This document shows, piece by piece, positions 39,209 through 49,887 of a DNA stretch of 64,000 nt. Each line of letters opens with the position of its first letter. The stretch's first letter is position 1. A program made the position numbers and the translations under genes. Below the pieces are notes generated by a model. That model ran no database searches. It saw only the letters and a program-made list of their open reading frames with translations, and was not told the DNA's origin. The stretch is from a bacterium HR33 (lineage in GTDB: Bacteria; Gemmatimonadota; Gemmatimonadetes; Gemmatimonadales; GWC2-71-9): assembly GCA_002923375.1 (NCBI GenBank), contig BEIJ01000004.1:82475-146474 (forward strand), in the 5' to 3' direction.

Positions 39209-39814
39209 ATGCCGGTCACCGCCGGATTGGTTCTCAAGCTGCGTGACACTCTGGGCGAAGAGGCGGCCAACGATCTCATATCCTGGATCGGGGAGGCAGA
39301 AAAGCTGGAGGAGCGCTTGATCGAGCTCCGCGCAGGCATGCGCGAAGACTTGGCTCATGGACTGGCGACGGTCCGTGAGGAGATGGCTCGGGAGTTTACC
39401 CGGGTGCGTCAGGAAATGGCCGAGGGACTGGCCGCCGTACGCCGGGAAATGGCCGAGGGACTCGCCGCCGTACGCCAGGAAATGGCCAAGGAACTGGCCG
39501 CCGTGCGCCGGGAAATGGCCGAGGGACTCGCCGCCGTGCGCCAGGAAATGGCCGAGGGACTCGCCGCCGTACGCCAGGAAATGGCCAAGGAACTGGCCGC
39601 CGTGCGCCGGGAAATGGCCGAGGGACTCGCCGCCGTACGCCAGGAAATGGCCCAGGAACTGGCCGCCGTGCGCCAGGAGACCGCAGAGCACGTCGCCGCC
39701 TTACAGGTGCAGCTCGCAGCCCAGCGTGCAGACCTCATCAAGTGGATGTTCATCTTCTGGGCGGGTACGGTAATCCCGCTGGCGGGGCTGATGGTAGCTT
39801 TGCGCTCGCTTTAG
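39209..39814 (+). CDS. Hendecad coiled-coil protein with C-terminal membrane anchor
   Basis: This 201-residue product has three parts. Residues 1-40 form a small conserved head (LVLKLRDTLGEEAANDLISWI). Residues 44-168 are a long coiled coil of 11-residue repeats based on M-A-E-G-L-A-A-V-R-x-E. A transmembrane helix at about 177-197 (FIFWAGTVIPLAGLMVAL) ends it. The layout resembles DUF1640/CCDC90-type proteins, but I am not certain of the family. GGGAGG lies a few bases upstream of the ATG. The rod would extend from the membrane into the cytoplasm, or into the periplasm if inverted. It converges on a tRNA gene. Confidence 0.75.
   Translation: MPVTAGLVLKLRDTLGEEAANDLISWIGEAEKLEERLIELRAGMREDLAHGLATVREEMAREFTRVRQEMAEGLAAVRREMAEGLAAVRQEMAKELAAVRREMAEGLAAVRQEMAEGLAAVRQEMAKELAAVRREMAEGLAAVRQEMAQELAAVRQETAEHVAALQVQLAAQRADLIKWMFIFWAGTVIPLAGLMVALRSL
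39416..39679 (+). repeat. Eight tandem near-identical 33-bp units inside the coiled-coil gene
   Basis: Eight consecutive 33-bp units encode residues 70-157 of the coiled-coil protein. Units differ at only a few bases: GAG or AAG or CAG at the third codon, GGA or GAA... at the fourth, and CGG or CAG before the closing GAA. Such similarity at silent positions points to recent amplification or gene conversion and predicts length variation between strains. Degenerate units flank the block on both sides. Confidence 0.88.
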
Positions 39815-39898
39815 TCTCAAACCTCGCCGACGGAACAGCAGCTCGCTTCCGAGCATGCCAGCTAAACGGCCTGCCAAAGAGCTGGGACGAGTTAAGAA

Positions 39899-39972
39899 TA
39901 GCGGCGGAGGGACTCGAACCCCCGACCCGCGGATTATGATTCCGCTGCTCTAACCAGCTGAGCTACGCCGCC
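39899..39972 (-). tRNA. tRNA-Met (CAU), probably elongator
   Basis: The minus strand folds as a 74-nt cloverleaf. Acceptor GGCGGCG pairs with CGCCGCT (G1-U72 wobble), the D-arm is GCTC/GAGC, the anticodon stem GCGGA/TCCGC encloses loop ATCATAA (anticodon CAT), and the T-arm is GGGGG-TTCGAGT-CCCTC. The discriminator is A and CCA is not encoded. CAU could mean initiator Met, elongator Met or lysidine-modified Ile2. The G1-U72 pair and overall sequence fit an elongator Met pattern common in bacteria. The missing C1-A72-type mismatch argues against an initiator. Confidence 0.9.
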
Positions 39973-40023
39973 AGGTGGGTTACTTCAGGTATGCTTAGAA
40001 CCTAGCGAAAGCGCGCATCGGTC

Positions 40024-41591
<1,568 letters not shown>

Positions 41592-41627
41592 TTAATCCGA
41601 GCTAAGGTAAACGCCGGCGGCGTGAAC

Positions 41628-42353
41628 CTAGCCGAGCAGCTTGGCGGCGTCAACGCGCAGCCGCTCTATGGCTTCGCGAGTAAGTTGCATCAAACGCTCC
41701 CGGTCCTCGTACCTCATACCGGCGGTCTCTATGGGCGGGCCGAAAAGCAACGCCACCGGGTGGGGCCGCAGCCTGAAAGAACCTTTGGGCAGAAGAGTGA
41801 AGGTACCGGCGCAGTAGGCCGGCACGACCGGAACCTGGGCCGCTATAGCCAGCACAAAGGGCCCTTTCTTGAAAGGGAGCAGCTCTCCGGTCCGGCTCCG
41901 CGTCCCCTCGGGAAATACCACCGCGCTAAGACCCGAGCGAATGACCTTGGACGCTTCCTCATAAGCCTCGAAAGCGGCGCGGCGATCCTGCCGGTCGATG
42001 TAGATGTGACCGGCCTGTCTCATCGCTCGCCCCAACAGAGGGACCCGCCTCAGCTCTTTTTTGGCTACGAAGCGCACCGAGATGGGAAGAACTGCGGCCA
42101 GCAAGAAGATGTCGAACCAAGACTGGTGATTGGAAGCGATCACCGCCGGCCGGTCCTTGGGAAGATGCTCCAACCCGACGACCCGGTATTCCACCCCCGC
42201 AGCCCAGAGAGCGGATCGGGCCCAACTGCGCGCGGCGCGATCGTACACGCCCCCCGGACGCTGCTCCACTCCCAGCAAGCCAGCCACCAGCACGCGCGTG
42301 CCGTGCCAGAGCAAGGTAGCGGTCAGGACCAAAAAGAACCAAACGGTACGCAA
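41628..42353 (-). CDS. plsC: 1-acyl-sn-glycerol-3-phosphate acyltransferase
   Basis: This inner-membrane-associated acyltransferase makes phosphatidic acid from lysophosphatidate. The 241-residue protein has an N-terminal hydrophobic segment, the catalytic N-H-Q-S-W-F-D (H-x4-D) motif, a Y-I-D-R block, and the substrate motif F-P-E-G-T-R-S. It lies between thiL and eno on the same strand, with 16-45 nt gaps. Family members vary in substrate, so action on other lysolipids cannot be excluded. Confidence 0.92.
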   Translation of the reverse strand: MRTVWFFLVLTATLLWHGTRVLVAGLLGVEQRPGGVYDRAARSWARSALWAAGVEYRVVGLEHLPKDRPAVIASNHQSWFDIFLLAAVLPISVRFVAKKELRRVPLLGRAMRQAGHIYIDRQDRRAAFEAYEEASKVIRSGLSAVVFPEGTRSRTGELLPFKKGPFVLAIAAQVPVVPAYCAGTFTLLPKGSFRLRPHPVALLFGPPIETAGMRYEDRERLMQLTREAIERLRVDAAKLLG

Positions 42354-42369
42354 CTGGAAAATGCTCTAG

Positions 42370-43314
42370 CTAGAAATGCTCGAACCCCTTGGGGCTCCAG
42401 ATCCTCTTTCCTTCGCGGACCAAGCGTACGCCGCTCTCACCGTCCACGTGCCCGATGCGGGTAAGCGTCAGGCTGAAACGCTCGCTGAATTCCAAAGCCG
42501 CGGACGCATCGAATTCCGCAGGGAGGGCTACCAGTAACTCGTATTCCTCACCGCTCACTAACGCGATGTCGGATACTTCCACCGAGGGATGAACCGGTAC
42601 GTGGTCCACGTCAATCACGATCCCGACACCGGAAGCAGCCGCCAAGTGCCCGGCATCTCCCACCAGCCCGTCGCTGATGTCGATCAGCGCCTTGGCACCC
42701 CGATCCCTCAACCACCGAGCTTCCTGCACGCGCGGCCGGGGCCGCGCAAAACGCTCCCGGGCCCACCAGTCCGGCTCGCGACCGGCGTTCCAAGCAGCTA
42801 CGGCGACGAAGCAACCACCCAACTTGCCGGTCACCCAAAGACCATCTCCCGGCTGCGCGCCACGCCGCAGAACCGGCTCCCCTTCGCATACCCCCACCGA
42901 CACCACGTCGATCATCAAAAGCTCCGCCCTCACCAGATCCCCACCCCACACCTTAGCCCCAACCTCCGCAGCCGCCTCCCCCACACCTTCCATCAGATCG
43001 GACAGATGCTCCTCGGGCCAGTCTCGCGGGACGCCCACGCTCACCAGCACGCCCCGAGGATCCGCAGCTACCGCCGCTAGATCCGACAACGAAGCTACCG
43101 CGGCCCGCCACCCGATCTCGAAGGGCTGCAGCCAGCCAACCCGGAAGTGCGTTCCCTCCACCGAAGCGTCGGTCGACACCGCCAGCCGCCGCCCGTCCAG
43201 CTCGAGCACGTGAGCGTCGTCTCCCAGATCCGAAGCCCGTTCCCCTAAGCGGCGCCAAATCGCCCTGATCCGGTCAAATTCAGCCCCGGGGCCGAGGTCT
43301 ATGTGAGGGCTCAC
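42370..43314 (-). CDS. thiL: Thiamine-monophosphate kinase
   Basis: This enzyme phosphorylates thiamine monophosphate to thiamine diphosphate, the cofactor. The AIR-synthase-like fold is marked by G-D-D-A-H, STDASVEGTHFR, the conserved S-L-S-D-L-A-A-V-A-A-D-P and DISDGLVGDAGHL. I chose the GTG at 43314, which overlaps the upstream stop in a GTGA junction and gives 314 residues, the normal family length. The 24 codons upstream of it lie in the nnr gene and carry no family signal. No other thiamine genes are adjacent. Confidence 0.92.
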   Translation of the reverse strand: MSPHIDLGPGAEFDRIRAIWRRLGERASDLGDDAHVLELDGRRLAVSTDASVEGTHFRVGWLQPFEIGWRAAVASLSDLAAVAADPRGVLVSVGVPRDWPEEHLSDLMEGVGEAAAEVGAKVWGGDLVRAELLMIDVVSVGVCEGEPVLRRGAQPGDGLWVTGKLGGCFVAVAAWNAGREPDWWARERFARPRPRVQEARWLRDRGAKALIDISDGLVGDAGHLAAASGVGIVIDVDHVPVHPSVEVSDIALVSGEEYELLVALPAEFDASAALEFSERFSLTLTRIGHVDGESGVRLVREGKRIWSPKGFEHF

Positions 43315-44855
43315 AGCACCTGGGGTGGATCGAGTTCCAACAGGATGGGCGGCCGCGCAGGAGGCAGATCGGCCCAGCGGCGCCACAGTTCGGCGAGCGC
43401 CGCTAGAACGTCCGCCGGCCTGGTGGCACGAACCGTCAACCGGGCCGCGGCAACCTCGGCGGCACGTCCCAGCACCTGGGCCCCGAGCGCCGCGGCCACT
43501 TCCGGCGTCAAGCCGCGAGCTAAAAACGAGGCGATGAATCCCGCCAGCAGGTCGCCGCTTCCCCCTGTCGCCAGCGCGGGATTGCCGCTTCCCACAACCA
43601 AGGTCCGAACACCCGATCGGGCGACTACCGTGGGCACGCCCTTCAAAAGCACCGCCGCATTTTGACCCATGAGCTCAGCCGCACGCTGCGCTCCGCCGAA
43701 ACGATCTTCCCCCGCGATCTCGGCGAGCTCGGGAAAACAGGCCCGGAATTCCCCCATGTGGGGCGTGAGCACTCGGGGTGCGTTACCGGCGCGCAGCATC
43801 CGTTCTCCAACCTGCAGCGCGTCCGCGTCAACTACCACGGGCACGGTGGCTTCCTCGAGCACCGCCTTGACGAACTCCCCACGATCCTTGCTCCGGCCGA
43901 GCCCGGGACCTAGGACGATCGCGTCGGCCCACCGGATCGCCTCGCCGAGAGCGGGCTCGATCCCCGGACCTAAAGCCGACACTACCGTCAATGCATCGGG
44001 CAAAGCCGCCTGTGCTGCGGCCACGCTCGGCTCCGAAGCAGCGATCTTTACCAGGCCGCTGCCCGCTTCCAAAGCTGCGCTGGCGGCGTGTAGAGCTGCC
44101 CCTGCCATCCCCGCACTGCCTCCTATGACCAACACCCTGCCCCGCTCGCCCTTGTGCATCTCGGGCTCGAAACCCGGCAGCCTCGCCGATGCCCAGCGAT
44201 CGTCCACGAACTCGGGCCACGCCGGATCGGGAGGAGGAAAACCGATATCGAGCACTACGATCTTGCCGCAGTATCGCCTTCCCAAAAGATGACCTCGTCT
44301 GAGGCCGCCAAAGGTTACCGTGAGGAGCGCGGGAAGCGGATCGTAGGCTTGTCCGGTGGAAAGATCCAAGCCAGTGGGACCGTCCACTGCAACCGCCGGA
44401 ATGCTCGAGTGACGGGCGCGCTCCAGTAACTGCCCTATGACACCTCTGGGACTGCCGCTCGCTCCGGTGCCGAGGAGTGCATCGATCAGCACCGCCGCAT
44501 CGGGCCAGGGATCGTCCGGATCCAAAAGCTCCACACCGCTCGCCAGAGCGAGGGCGCGGTTGGCGGCGCAGTCGTCGGAAAGCTCGCCATGGCCGGACGC
44601 CTCGAGGGCCCAGACGTTGATCCCCACCGCCTTGAGGGCGCGGGCAGCCACCCACCCGTCACCCCCATTGTTACCTCGCCCCGCAAGCAGAATGGCCCCT
44701 GCGGCGAGCTGGTCGCCGAATTCTCTGGCCACCACGTGCGCCACTCCTCTTCCGGCGGCCTCCATCAAAACTCTACTGGGGATCTTGCCCGCTGTTCGAG
44801 CGCGCTCGTCCCAAGCCGCAGCCTGAGCTGCATCCACCACCGGAATCCAGCTCAT
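43311..44855 (-). CDS. nnr: Bifunctional NAD(P)H-hydrate epimerase / ADP-dependent dehydratase
   Basis: This metabolite-repair enzyme rescues hydrated NADH and NADPH. The N-terminal YjeF/NnrE epimerase domain (about 1-215) has GRGNNGGDGWVAAR, DALLGTGASG and VDGPTGLDLSTG. The C-terminal NnrD kinase-like dehydratase domain (about 235-510) has LVIGGSAGMAGA, VLTPHMGEF and GGSGDLLAGFIASFLARG. At 514 residues it matches the fused form found in many bacteria. It overlaps thiL by 4 nt. Confidence 0.95.
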   Translation of the reverse strand: MSWIPVVDAAQAAAWDERARTAGKIPSRVLMEAAGRGVAHVVAREFGDQLAAGAILLAGRGNNGGDGWVAARALKAVGINVWALEASGHGELSDDCAANRALALASGVELLDPDDPWPDAAVLIDALLGTGASGSPRGVIGQLLERARHSSIPAVAVDGPTGLDLSTGQAYDPLPALLTVTFGGLRRGHLLGRRYCGKIVVLDIGFPPPDPAWPEFVDDRWASARLPGFEPEMHKGERGRVLVIGGSAGMAGAALHAASAALEAGSGLVKIAASEPSVAAAQAALPDALTVVSALGPGIEPALGEAIRWADAIVLGPGLGRSKDRGEFVKAVLEEATVPVVVDADALQVGERMLRAGNAPRVLTPHMGEFRACFPELAEIAGEDRFGGAQRAAELMGQNAAVLLKGVPTVVARSGVRTLVVGSGNPALATGGSGDLLAGFIASFLARGLTPEVAAALGAQVLGRAAEVAAARLTVRATRPADVLAALAELWRRWADLPPARPPILLELDPPQVL

Positions 44856-44871
44856 CGGACCAGTACCGAGT

Positions 44872-45669
44872 TCATGAAATCAGCACTGCGGCGTAGCCCA
44901 CTACGCTCCTGTCGTCACCGGTCACCCAACCCGAGTGCCGGTAGTCCACGACCTCCGCCCGGGAAGCCCCCAGACGCCGGGCGGCTTCCAACACCGCGGC
45001 GGCTGGAGCGCGCCCGCACATGGTGACACCCTCCTTGCGGCAGACGCCTAGAAGTCGGCGTCCGTCCAGGCGCTCTACAGCCTCCAGTGCCAAGCGGTCC
45101 TTGCGCGCGGCTACCTCGGCGGGTTCATAGTGGGTCATGTCGGAAGAAGCCAGCAGCAGCACCGGTTCCGGCCATCGGGCCACCACCTGCGCGAGGGCCC
45201 CTCCCAGAGTTTCGCAGCGCCCCCAGTCGTCGAAGGCGAGCACCAGCGGTGCAATGCGACATGCAGGATTCAGCTTCTGAAGAAACGGCAGCTCCACCTC
45301 AATAGCATGCTCGAACTCATGGGCCCAGGGATCGTGTGCCACTAGGTCGCAGGAGGCTTCCAGTTCTGTCATGAAATCTTCAGCCACCGGAAGCTCGCCC
45401 AAGGGAGTGGCGAAGCTTCCCCGCATCCACCCGCTGGCGCCCCCGGGGGCGCCCAGCCTGCCGGTGTGGTTCGGCGCGAGGATTACCACGGTGTTGGGTA
45501 CCGCTACCCGCCCGAACAGGCTGGCTGCGCAGGCCCCCGAGTACACCAGCGCTGCGTGGGGCACGATCCCCCCAGGCGCGGGGCGAGGATCTCTCCGCGC
45601 CGCGCTGAGCAGCCGGTCCACCAGATCGCCAAGCTCGTTGCGGTCGGCGGGGTAAAAGCGCCCCGCCAC
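44872..45669 (-). CDS. MEMO1-like AmmeMemoRadiSam system protein B
   Basis: This 265-residue protein of the MEMO1 family has an iron-dependent dioxygenase-like fold. Its blocks are A-G-R-F-Y-P-A, GIVPHAALVYSG, LAPNHTG, EFEHAIEVELPFLQ, LLASSDMTHYE and D-Y-R-H-S-G. The GTG at 45669 is the only usable start: an in-frame TAG lies upstream and no ATG precedes the conserved A-V-A-G-R-F. In many genomes it travels with an AMMECR1 protein and a radical SAM enzyme. Neither is next to it here. The reaction it performs is not established. Confidence 0.88.
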   Translation of the reverse strand: MAGRFYPADRNELGDLVDRLLSAARRDPRPAPGGIVPHAALVYSGACAASLFGRVAVPNTVVILAPNHTGRLGAPGGASGWMRGSFATPLGELPVAEDFMTELEASCDLVAHDPWAHEFEHAIEVELPFLQKLNPACRIAPLVLAFDDWGRCETLGGALAQVVARWPEPVLLLASSDMTHYEPAEVAARKDRLALEAVERLDGRRLLGVCRKEGVTMCGRAPAAAVLEAARRLGASRAEVVDYRHSGWVTGDDRSVVGYAAVLIS

Positions 45670-45685
45670 CGCCGGAGCCCGGCGG

Positions 45686-45880
45686 TTACTTGAAGCTCTG
45701 ACCGATGGTCCGCCCTAGTGAAATCTCGCCGTTGTCGATGCGGATATTGAATCCGCACTCCGGACTAGTGCACACCCACGCCTTGTAGGTGATGGGCGCG
45801 CCGTCGCGCCCATAGTCCGACAGAGGAATCAAGAGCCCGTTTCCACATTTCTGGCAATTAGGCCAGGTCCTCACCTCCAT
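45686..45880 (-). CDS. Small zinc-ribbon protein, unknown function
   Basis: This 64-residue protein has two cysteine pairs, N-C-Q-K-C (C9, C12) and V-C-T-S-P-E-C-G (C37, C42), forming a probable zinc ribbon. The middle reads PLSDYGRDGAPITYKAW. It has no signal peptide, so it is probably cytoplasmic. It lies 17 nt upstream of the Memo-like gene on the same strand. I do not recognise a named family. The regular cysteine spacing and compact operon position support a real gene. Confidence 0.7.
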   Translation of the reverse strand: MEVRTWPNCQKCGNGLLIPLSDYGRDGAPITYKAWVCTSPECGFNIRIDNGEISLGRTIGQSFK

Positions 45881-45948
45881 GTTGCACCCCCTTGCCCCCT
45901 CCGTTCATAGCACCGGTTGGGCTTGTCCGTTTACTGCTGACCTCCACC

Positions 45949-46335
45949 CTAACCCGCGGCGCGTCGCCGCAAACCGGGCCAGGGATAACTCCCTTCAAAA
46001 GCTTCCGCAAAATCATAAACTCGATCGAAGTCTTCGAGCCTGTCGCTGGGCTGTTTTATCAGCAGGCCAACGTCGATCAGCACGAAGACTATCCGGCCTA
46101 TATCCTCAGTCGACTCGATGCCCCAGTGACTGAGTACGGTGCGGGCCGTCAACCCGAACTGTTCCAGAGCGAACTCGCGACAGGCCCAGGCCAATTCCTG
46201 ACCGGTAATGTGTCCCCTGAATCCTCGCCGGCGTTGCTCGTACTCCAGCGCCGCCAGAACGAACAGGTAAGCCCTCTCGTGGTACCGCCCGTCGAGAGAG
46301 CGAATCCGGTCCAGTAACGCAGGGGCCAAGCTCAT
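45949..46335 (-). CDS. Minf_1886 family conserved hypothetical protein
   Basis: This 128-residue soluble protein fits the Minf_1886 family (TIGR04138), known mainly from Planctomycetota, Verrucomicrobiota and relatives. The diagnostic stretches are F-R-G-H-I-T-G-Q-E-L, VLSHWGIESTEDIGRIVF and DRLEDFDRVYDFAEAF. No function has been assigned to the family. It lies 21 nt after the glyA stop, so it may be co-transcribed with glyA. Confidence 0.8.
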   Translation of the reverse strand: MSLAPALLDRIRSLDGRYHERAYLFVLAALEYEQRRRGFRGHITGQELAWACREFALEQFGLTARTVLSHWGIESTEDIGRIVFVLIDVGLLIKQPSDRLEDFDRVYDFAEAFEGSYPWPGLRRRAAG

Positions 46336-46356
46336 ACCACATCAACTATCGTCGCT

Positions 46357-47640
46357 TCACCCGCTGCGAGCAAGGGGGGCCGCCTGTGCGGAGTCCGCAT
46401 AGAGCGGAAATGCGGCGGCCAGCTCCCGCACCCGCCGGGCAACCTCACCCAGCCGGGCATCGTCGCCCCGGGCCTCCAGGGCCGAATCTATCAGATCGGC
46501 GACTATGCGCATCTCCGCATCACCCATACCCCGAGTGGTGAGCGCCGGCGTTCCGAGCCGAATGCCGCTAGTCACCATCGGCGGTTGGGGATCGCCCGGC
46601 ACGGCGTTCTTGTTCACGTGGATCCCTACTCTTCCGAGCACCTCTTCGGCTTCTCTGCCCGTCAACCCTTTGCTTCTCAGATCCACCAGCAGTAGGTGCG
46701 TATCGGTACCGCCGGTTACCAGCTTATAGCCGCGCTCGGCCAGAGCTTCCCCCAGCACCGCCGCGTTCCGTACTACTTGGCGAGCATATTCCTTGAAAGT
46801 AGGCTTCATGGCCTGCCCAAACGCCACCGCTTTGGCCGCAATCACGTGCTCCAACGGCCCGCCCTGACTGGCGGGGAAGACCTGGCGGTCGATCGCCTTC
46901 GCGAACTGCTGCCGGCAGATAATGAATCCTCCCCGGGGACCCCGCAGGGTTTTATGGGTCGTACTGGTCACTATATCGGCATGGGGGATGGGCGAAGGGA
47001 AAACTCCTCCAGCTACCAGGCCGGCGACGTGGGCCATGTCCACCAAGAAGACCGCCTCCACCTCGCGGGCTATGCTGGCGAATCCCTCGAAGTCGATTAC
47101 CCGCGGGTAGGCGCTGGCTCCGGCAATGATCAGTTTGGGCCGCTCCCGCCGCGCGACCTCCCGAACTTGGTCTAGGTCGATCCGCTGGGTCACCGGGTCG
47201 AGCCCGTAGTGGACTGCTCGAAAGAGCCGGCCCGACAGACTCACCGGAGCCCCGTGGGTCAAATGCCCTCCGTGCGCCAGGCTCATACCCAGCAGGGTCT
47301 CGCCCGGGTTCAGCACCGCGAGGTACGCCGCCAGGTTTGCCTGGGTGCCGCTGTGGGGCTGGACGTTGGCATGTTCGCCGCCGAAGAGCTTCAACGCGCG
47401 AGTTATGGCCAGGCGCTCTACCCGGTCCACCACCTCGCAACCTCCGTAATACCGCCTCCCGGGATAGCCTTCGGCGTACTTGTTGGTGAGCACCGAGCCG
47501 GCTGCTTCCATTACCGCGCGAGAGGCGAAGTTTTCCGATGCTATCAGCTCCAGCCCTTCCTCCTGGCGCTCGGTCTCCTGCTGGATCAAACCGTAAACTT
47601 CGGGATCGCTTTCTTCCAACCGCAAATGGCGCTCGTTCAT
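46357..47640 (-). CDS. glyA: Serine hydroxymethyltransferase
   Basis: This PLP enzyme interconverts serine and glycine with tetrahydrofolate, supplying one-carbon units. From the ATG at 47640 it has 427 residues, with [17 protein letters not shown], the Y-P-G-R-R-Y-Y-G-G block, [21 protein letters not shown] and the PLP lysine in [11 protein letters not shown]. The longer in-frame start at 47814 lies in the dehydrogenase gene and is rejected. It overlaps that gene by 4 nt (ATGA). Confidence 0.97.
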   Translation of the reverse strand: MNERHLRLEESDPEVYGLIQQETERQEEGLELIASENFASRAVMEAAGSVLTNKYAEGYPGRRYYGGCEVVDRVERLAITRALKLFGGEHANVQPHSGTQANLAAYLAVLNPGETLLGMSLAHGGHLTHGAPVSLSGRLFRAVHYGLDPVTQRIDLDQVREVARRERPKLIIAGASAYPRVIDFEGFASIAREVEAVFLVDMAHVAGLVAGGVFPSPIPHADIVTSTTHKTLRGPRGGFIICRQQFAKAIDRQVFPASQGGPLEHVIAAKAVAFGQAMKPTFKEYARQVVRNAAVLGEALAERGYKLVTGGTDTHLLLVDLRSKGLTGREAEEVLGRVGIHVNKNAVPGDPQPPMVTSGIRLGTPALTTRGMGDAEMRIVADLIDSALEARGDDARLGEVARRVRELAAAFPLYADSAQAAPLARSG

Positions 47641-48722
47641 CGGGACTCCTGTTTCCCCTCCTTTTTTCTCCGCGCCGCTTCCGCCAGCCTGCGCTCGGCC
47701 AGCCGATCGGCAGCCCTGTAGGAAGCTATCCCCTCTTCCTTGGCAATGGTGAGCACGTGCAGCACGGTATCGTAAATCTCCGCCGCCTTGGCGTGGGCCT
47801 GCTCGCGGCTCCATCCCTCGAGCTCGGCTACCACGTTTATCAGACCGCCGCCGTTGATCACGTAGTCCGGAGCGTAGGTAATTCCCCGCGATTCCAACAG
47901 ATCGCCGTGGCGTTCCTCCGCCAATTGGTTGTTGGCGCCACCCGCTACGATCTCTACCCGTAGCTTGGGAATAGTTTTGTCGTTCAACACGCCGCCCAGG
48001 GCGCAGGGCGCGAATATATCGGCTTCTACTTCGTATATCTCTTCGGGAGCCACTGCGGTTGCGCCCAGCTCCGCCACCGCCCGCTTGACCTTGTCCGAGT
48101 CAACGTCGGTTACGATCAAGCGCGCTCCTTCCTCTCGCAGATAGCGGCACAAGTGCAATCCCACGTGCCCCACACCCTGCACCGCGACCGTCTTTCCGGC
48201 CAAAGAATCGCTCCCACTCCGGTGCTTGACGCACGCCTTCATCCCCCGGTACACGCCGAACGCGGTAACCGGCGAGGGGTCTCCGAACCCTTCCATCAAA
48301 CCCAAAACGTGCCGGGTCTCGCGCCGCACGAACTCCATGTCCGCCGGACTGGTCCCCACATCTTCCGCCGTGATGTACCGCCCGCCCAACGATTCCACGT
48401 GCCGGCCATGGGCCCGGAAGATCGCCTCCCGATCCACTGGCTCTTCCGTTTTCATGATGACGCTCTTCCCCCCACCTACCCGCACTTGAGCCACCGCGGC
48501 TTTGTACGTCATGGCCCGCGAGAGCTTCAGCACGTCCACCAAAGCTTCCCGATCGCCGCGATAAGTCCAGTACCGGGTACCCCCCAACGCCGGTCCCAGG
48601 GTAGTGTCGTGAATGGCTATGATCCCGCGATATCCGCATTCCGGATCGTAGGCGAAGCTGATCTGTTCGTGACCGTAGCGAGCCAAGAGCTCGAACAAAC
48701 CGTCGCCCAGGTCAGCCGCCAT
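47637..48722 (-). CDS. Leu/Glu/Phe/Val-type amino acid dehydrogenase
   Basis: This NAD-dependent oxidative deaminase has 361 residues from the ATG at 48722. Family blocks are [33 protein letters not shown] (catalytic lysines), TAEDVGTS, the Rossmann V-Q-G-V-G-H-V-G and [11 protein letters not shown]. Length and motifs best match leucine or phenylalanine dehydrogenase. An upstream ATG at 48779 would overlap the acyl-CoA dehydrogenase by 56 nt and adds no conserved sequence. The neighbours suggest branched-chain amino acid breakdown, with this enzyme as the first step. Confidence 0.9.
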   Translation of the reverse strand: MAADLGDGLFELLARYGHEQISFAYDPECGYRGIIAIHDTTLGPALGGTRYWTYRGDREALVDVLKLSRAMTYKAAVAQVRVGGGKSVIMKTEEPVDREAIFRAHGRHVESLGGRYITAEDVGTSPADMEFVRRETRHVLGLMEGFGDPSPVTAFGVYRGMKACVKHRSGSDSLAGKTVAVQGVGHVGLHLCRYLREEGARLIVTDVDSDKVKRAVAELGATAVAPEEIYEVEADIFAPCALGGVLNDKTIPKLRVEIVAGGANNQLAEERHGDLLESRGITYAPDYVINGGGLINVVAELEGWSREQAHAKAAEIYDTVLHVLTIAKEEGIASYRAADRLAERRLAEAARRKKEGKQESR

Positions 48723-48723
48723 C

Positions 48724-49887
48724 TCAGGCGTAAAGACCTCGGGCGATGACGATGCGCTGAACTTCGGAGGTGCCTTCATAGATCTCCGTCACCTTGGCGT
48801 CCCTGAAAAGACGCTCGACCGGGTACTCTCTCATGTAACCGTAACCGCCGAATATCTGTACCGCCTGCGTGGCAACCCACATCGCCGTCTCCGAAGCGAA
48901 CAGCTTGGCCATGCTGGCATCGGCGCTCTTCATCATCCCGCGATCCAACTTGCGGGCAACGTCGTGCACCAGGGCACGCGCAGCCGACACCCGAGTTGCC
49001 ATGTCGGCGAGCTTGAACTGGATGGCCTGAAAGTCTTTGATCGGGCGACCGAACTGCTGCCGCTCGGCAGCGTAAGCCACGGCATGCTCCAGCGCCGCCC
49101 GAGCGATGCCCAAAGCCTGAGCCGCAACACCCAAGCGCCCGCGATCCAAGGCGTGCAGGGCGTAATGCAAGCCGCGGTTTTCCTCCCCCAGAAGGTGTTC
49201 CGAGCCCAGCTCCACGTCGCGCAGCAGCAGCTGCGTGGTCCGCGAGGCCCGCAGCCCCATCTTGTCCTCGGCCTTGCCCGGCTCCACACCAGGTGTGTCC
49301 GCGGGCACAATAAACGCCGAGATTCCGCGGGAACCCCGGCGTTCTTCCGGAGTGTCCGTCCTCGCCAGCACTATGAACAGGTCGGCCCGATCGCCGTTGG
49401 TGACCCAACCCTTGGTCCCGTTCAGCACCCACTTACCGCCCACCTTCGCAGCCTGGGTTTGCAGCCCCGCCGCGTCGGAACCGCTCTCGGGTTCGGACAT
49501 GGCAAAAGCACCCAGCTTCTCGCCTCTGGCCAAGGGCTTGAGCCAGCGCTCCTTCTGCTCTTCCGTACCGCGTTCCAGCAGCATCCCGCAGGTCAGGGAA
49601 TTGTGCACCCCGAGCGTGATCGCGATACTCGCGTCCGCCGCGGCAATCTCCTCCAGCACCATTATGTAAGTGAGCGCATCGAGCCCCAACCCGTCGTACT
49701 GCTGCGGGACCCGCATCCCCAGAAAACCCAGTTCGCCGAGCTTGGTGATCACTTCCCGGGGATGTTCCTTGTGCCGGTCCCATTCCGCCGCATGCGGGGC
49801 GATCTCCCGCCGGGCGAACTCCCGGGCCAGCGACACCACGGCGGCGCGCTCTTCCCCTATCTGATCGGCCAGCTCAAGCGTAGTCAT
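48724..49887 (-). CDS. Acyl-CoA dehydrogenase
   Basis: This FAD enzyme oxidises short or branched acyl-CoA to the 2-enoyl-CoA. The 387 residues from ATG 49887 include [65 protein letters not shown] (beginning part only conserved) and the catalytic glutamate in [16 protein letters not shown] precedes that ATG; a GTG at 49902 is the alternative. It abuts the amino acid dehydrogenase (one-base gap) and overlaps the 3-hydroxyacyl-CoA dehydrogenase by 14 nt. Confidence 0.95.
   Translation of the reverse strand: MTTLELADQIGEERAAVVSLAREFARREIAPHAAEWDRHKEHPREVITKLGELGFLGMRVPQQYDGLGLDALTYIMVLEEIAAADASIAITLGVHNSLTCGMLLERGTEEQKERWLKPLARGEKLGAFAMSEPESGSDAAGLQTQAAKVGGKWVLNGTKGWVTNGDRADLFIVLARTDTPEERRGSRGISAFIVPADTPGVEPGKAEDKMGLRASRTTQLLLRDVELGSEHLLGEENRGLHYALHALDRGRLGVAAQALGIARAALEHAVAYAAERQQFGRPIKDFQAIQFKLADMATRVSAARALVHDVARKLDRGMMKSADASMAKLFASETAMWVATQAVQIFGGYGYMREYPVERLFRDAKVTEIYEGTSEVQRIVIARGLYA

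Noticed and set aside
39416-39679. Tandem repeat array that might resemble a CRISPR
   Set aside because: Units are contiguous with no spacers, keep one reading frame and encode an 11-residue coiled-coil period, so it is a coding repeat.
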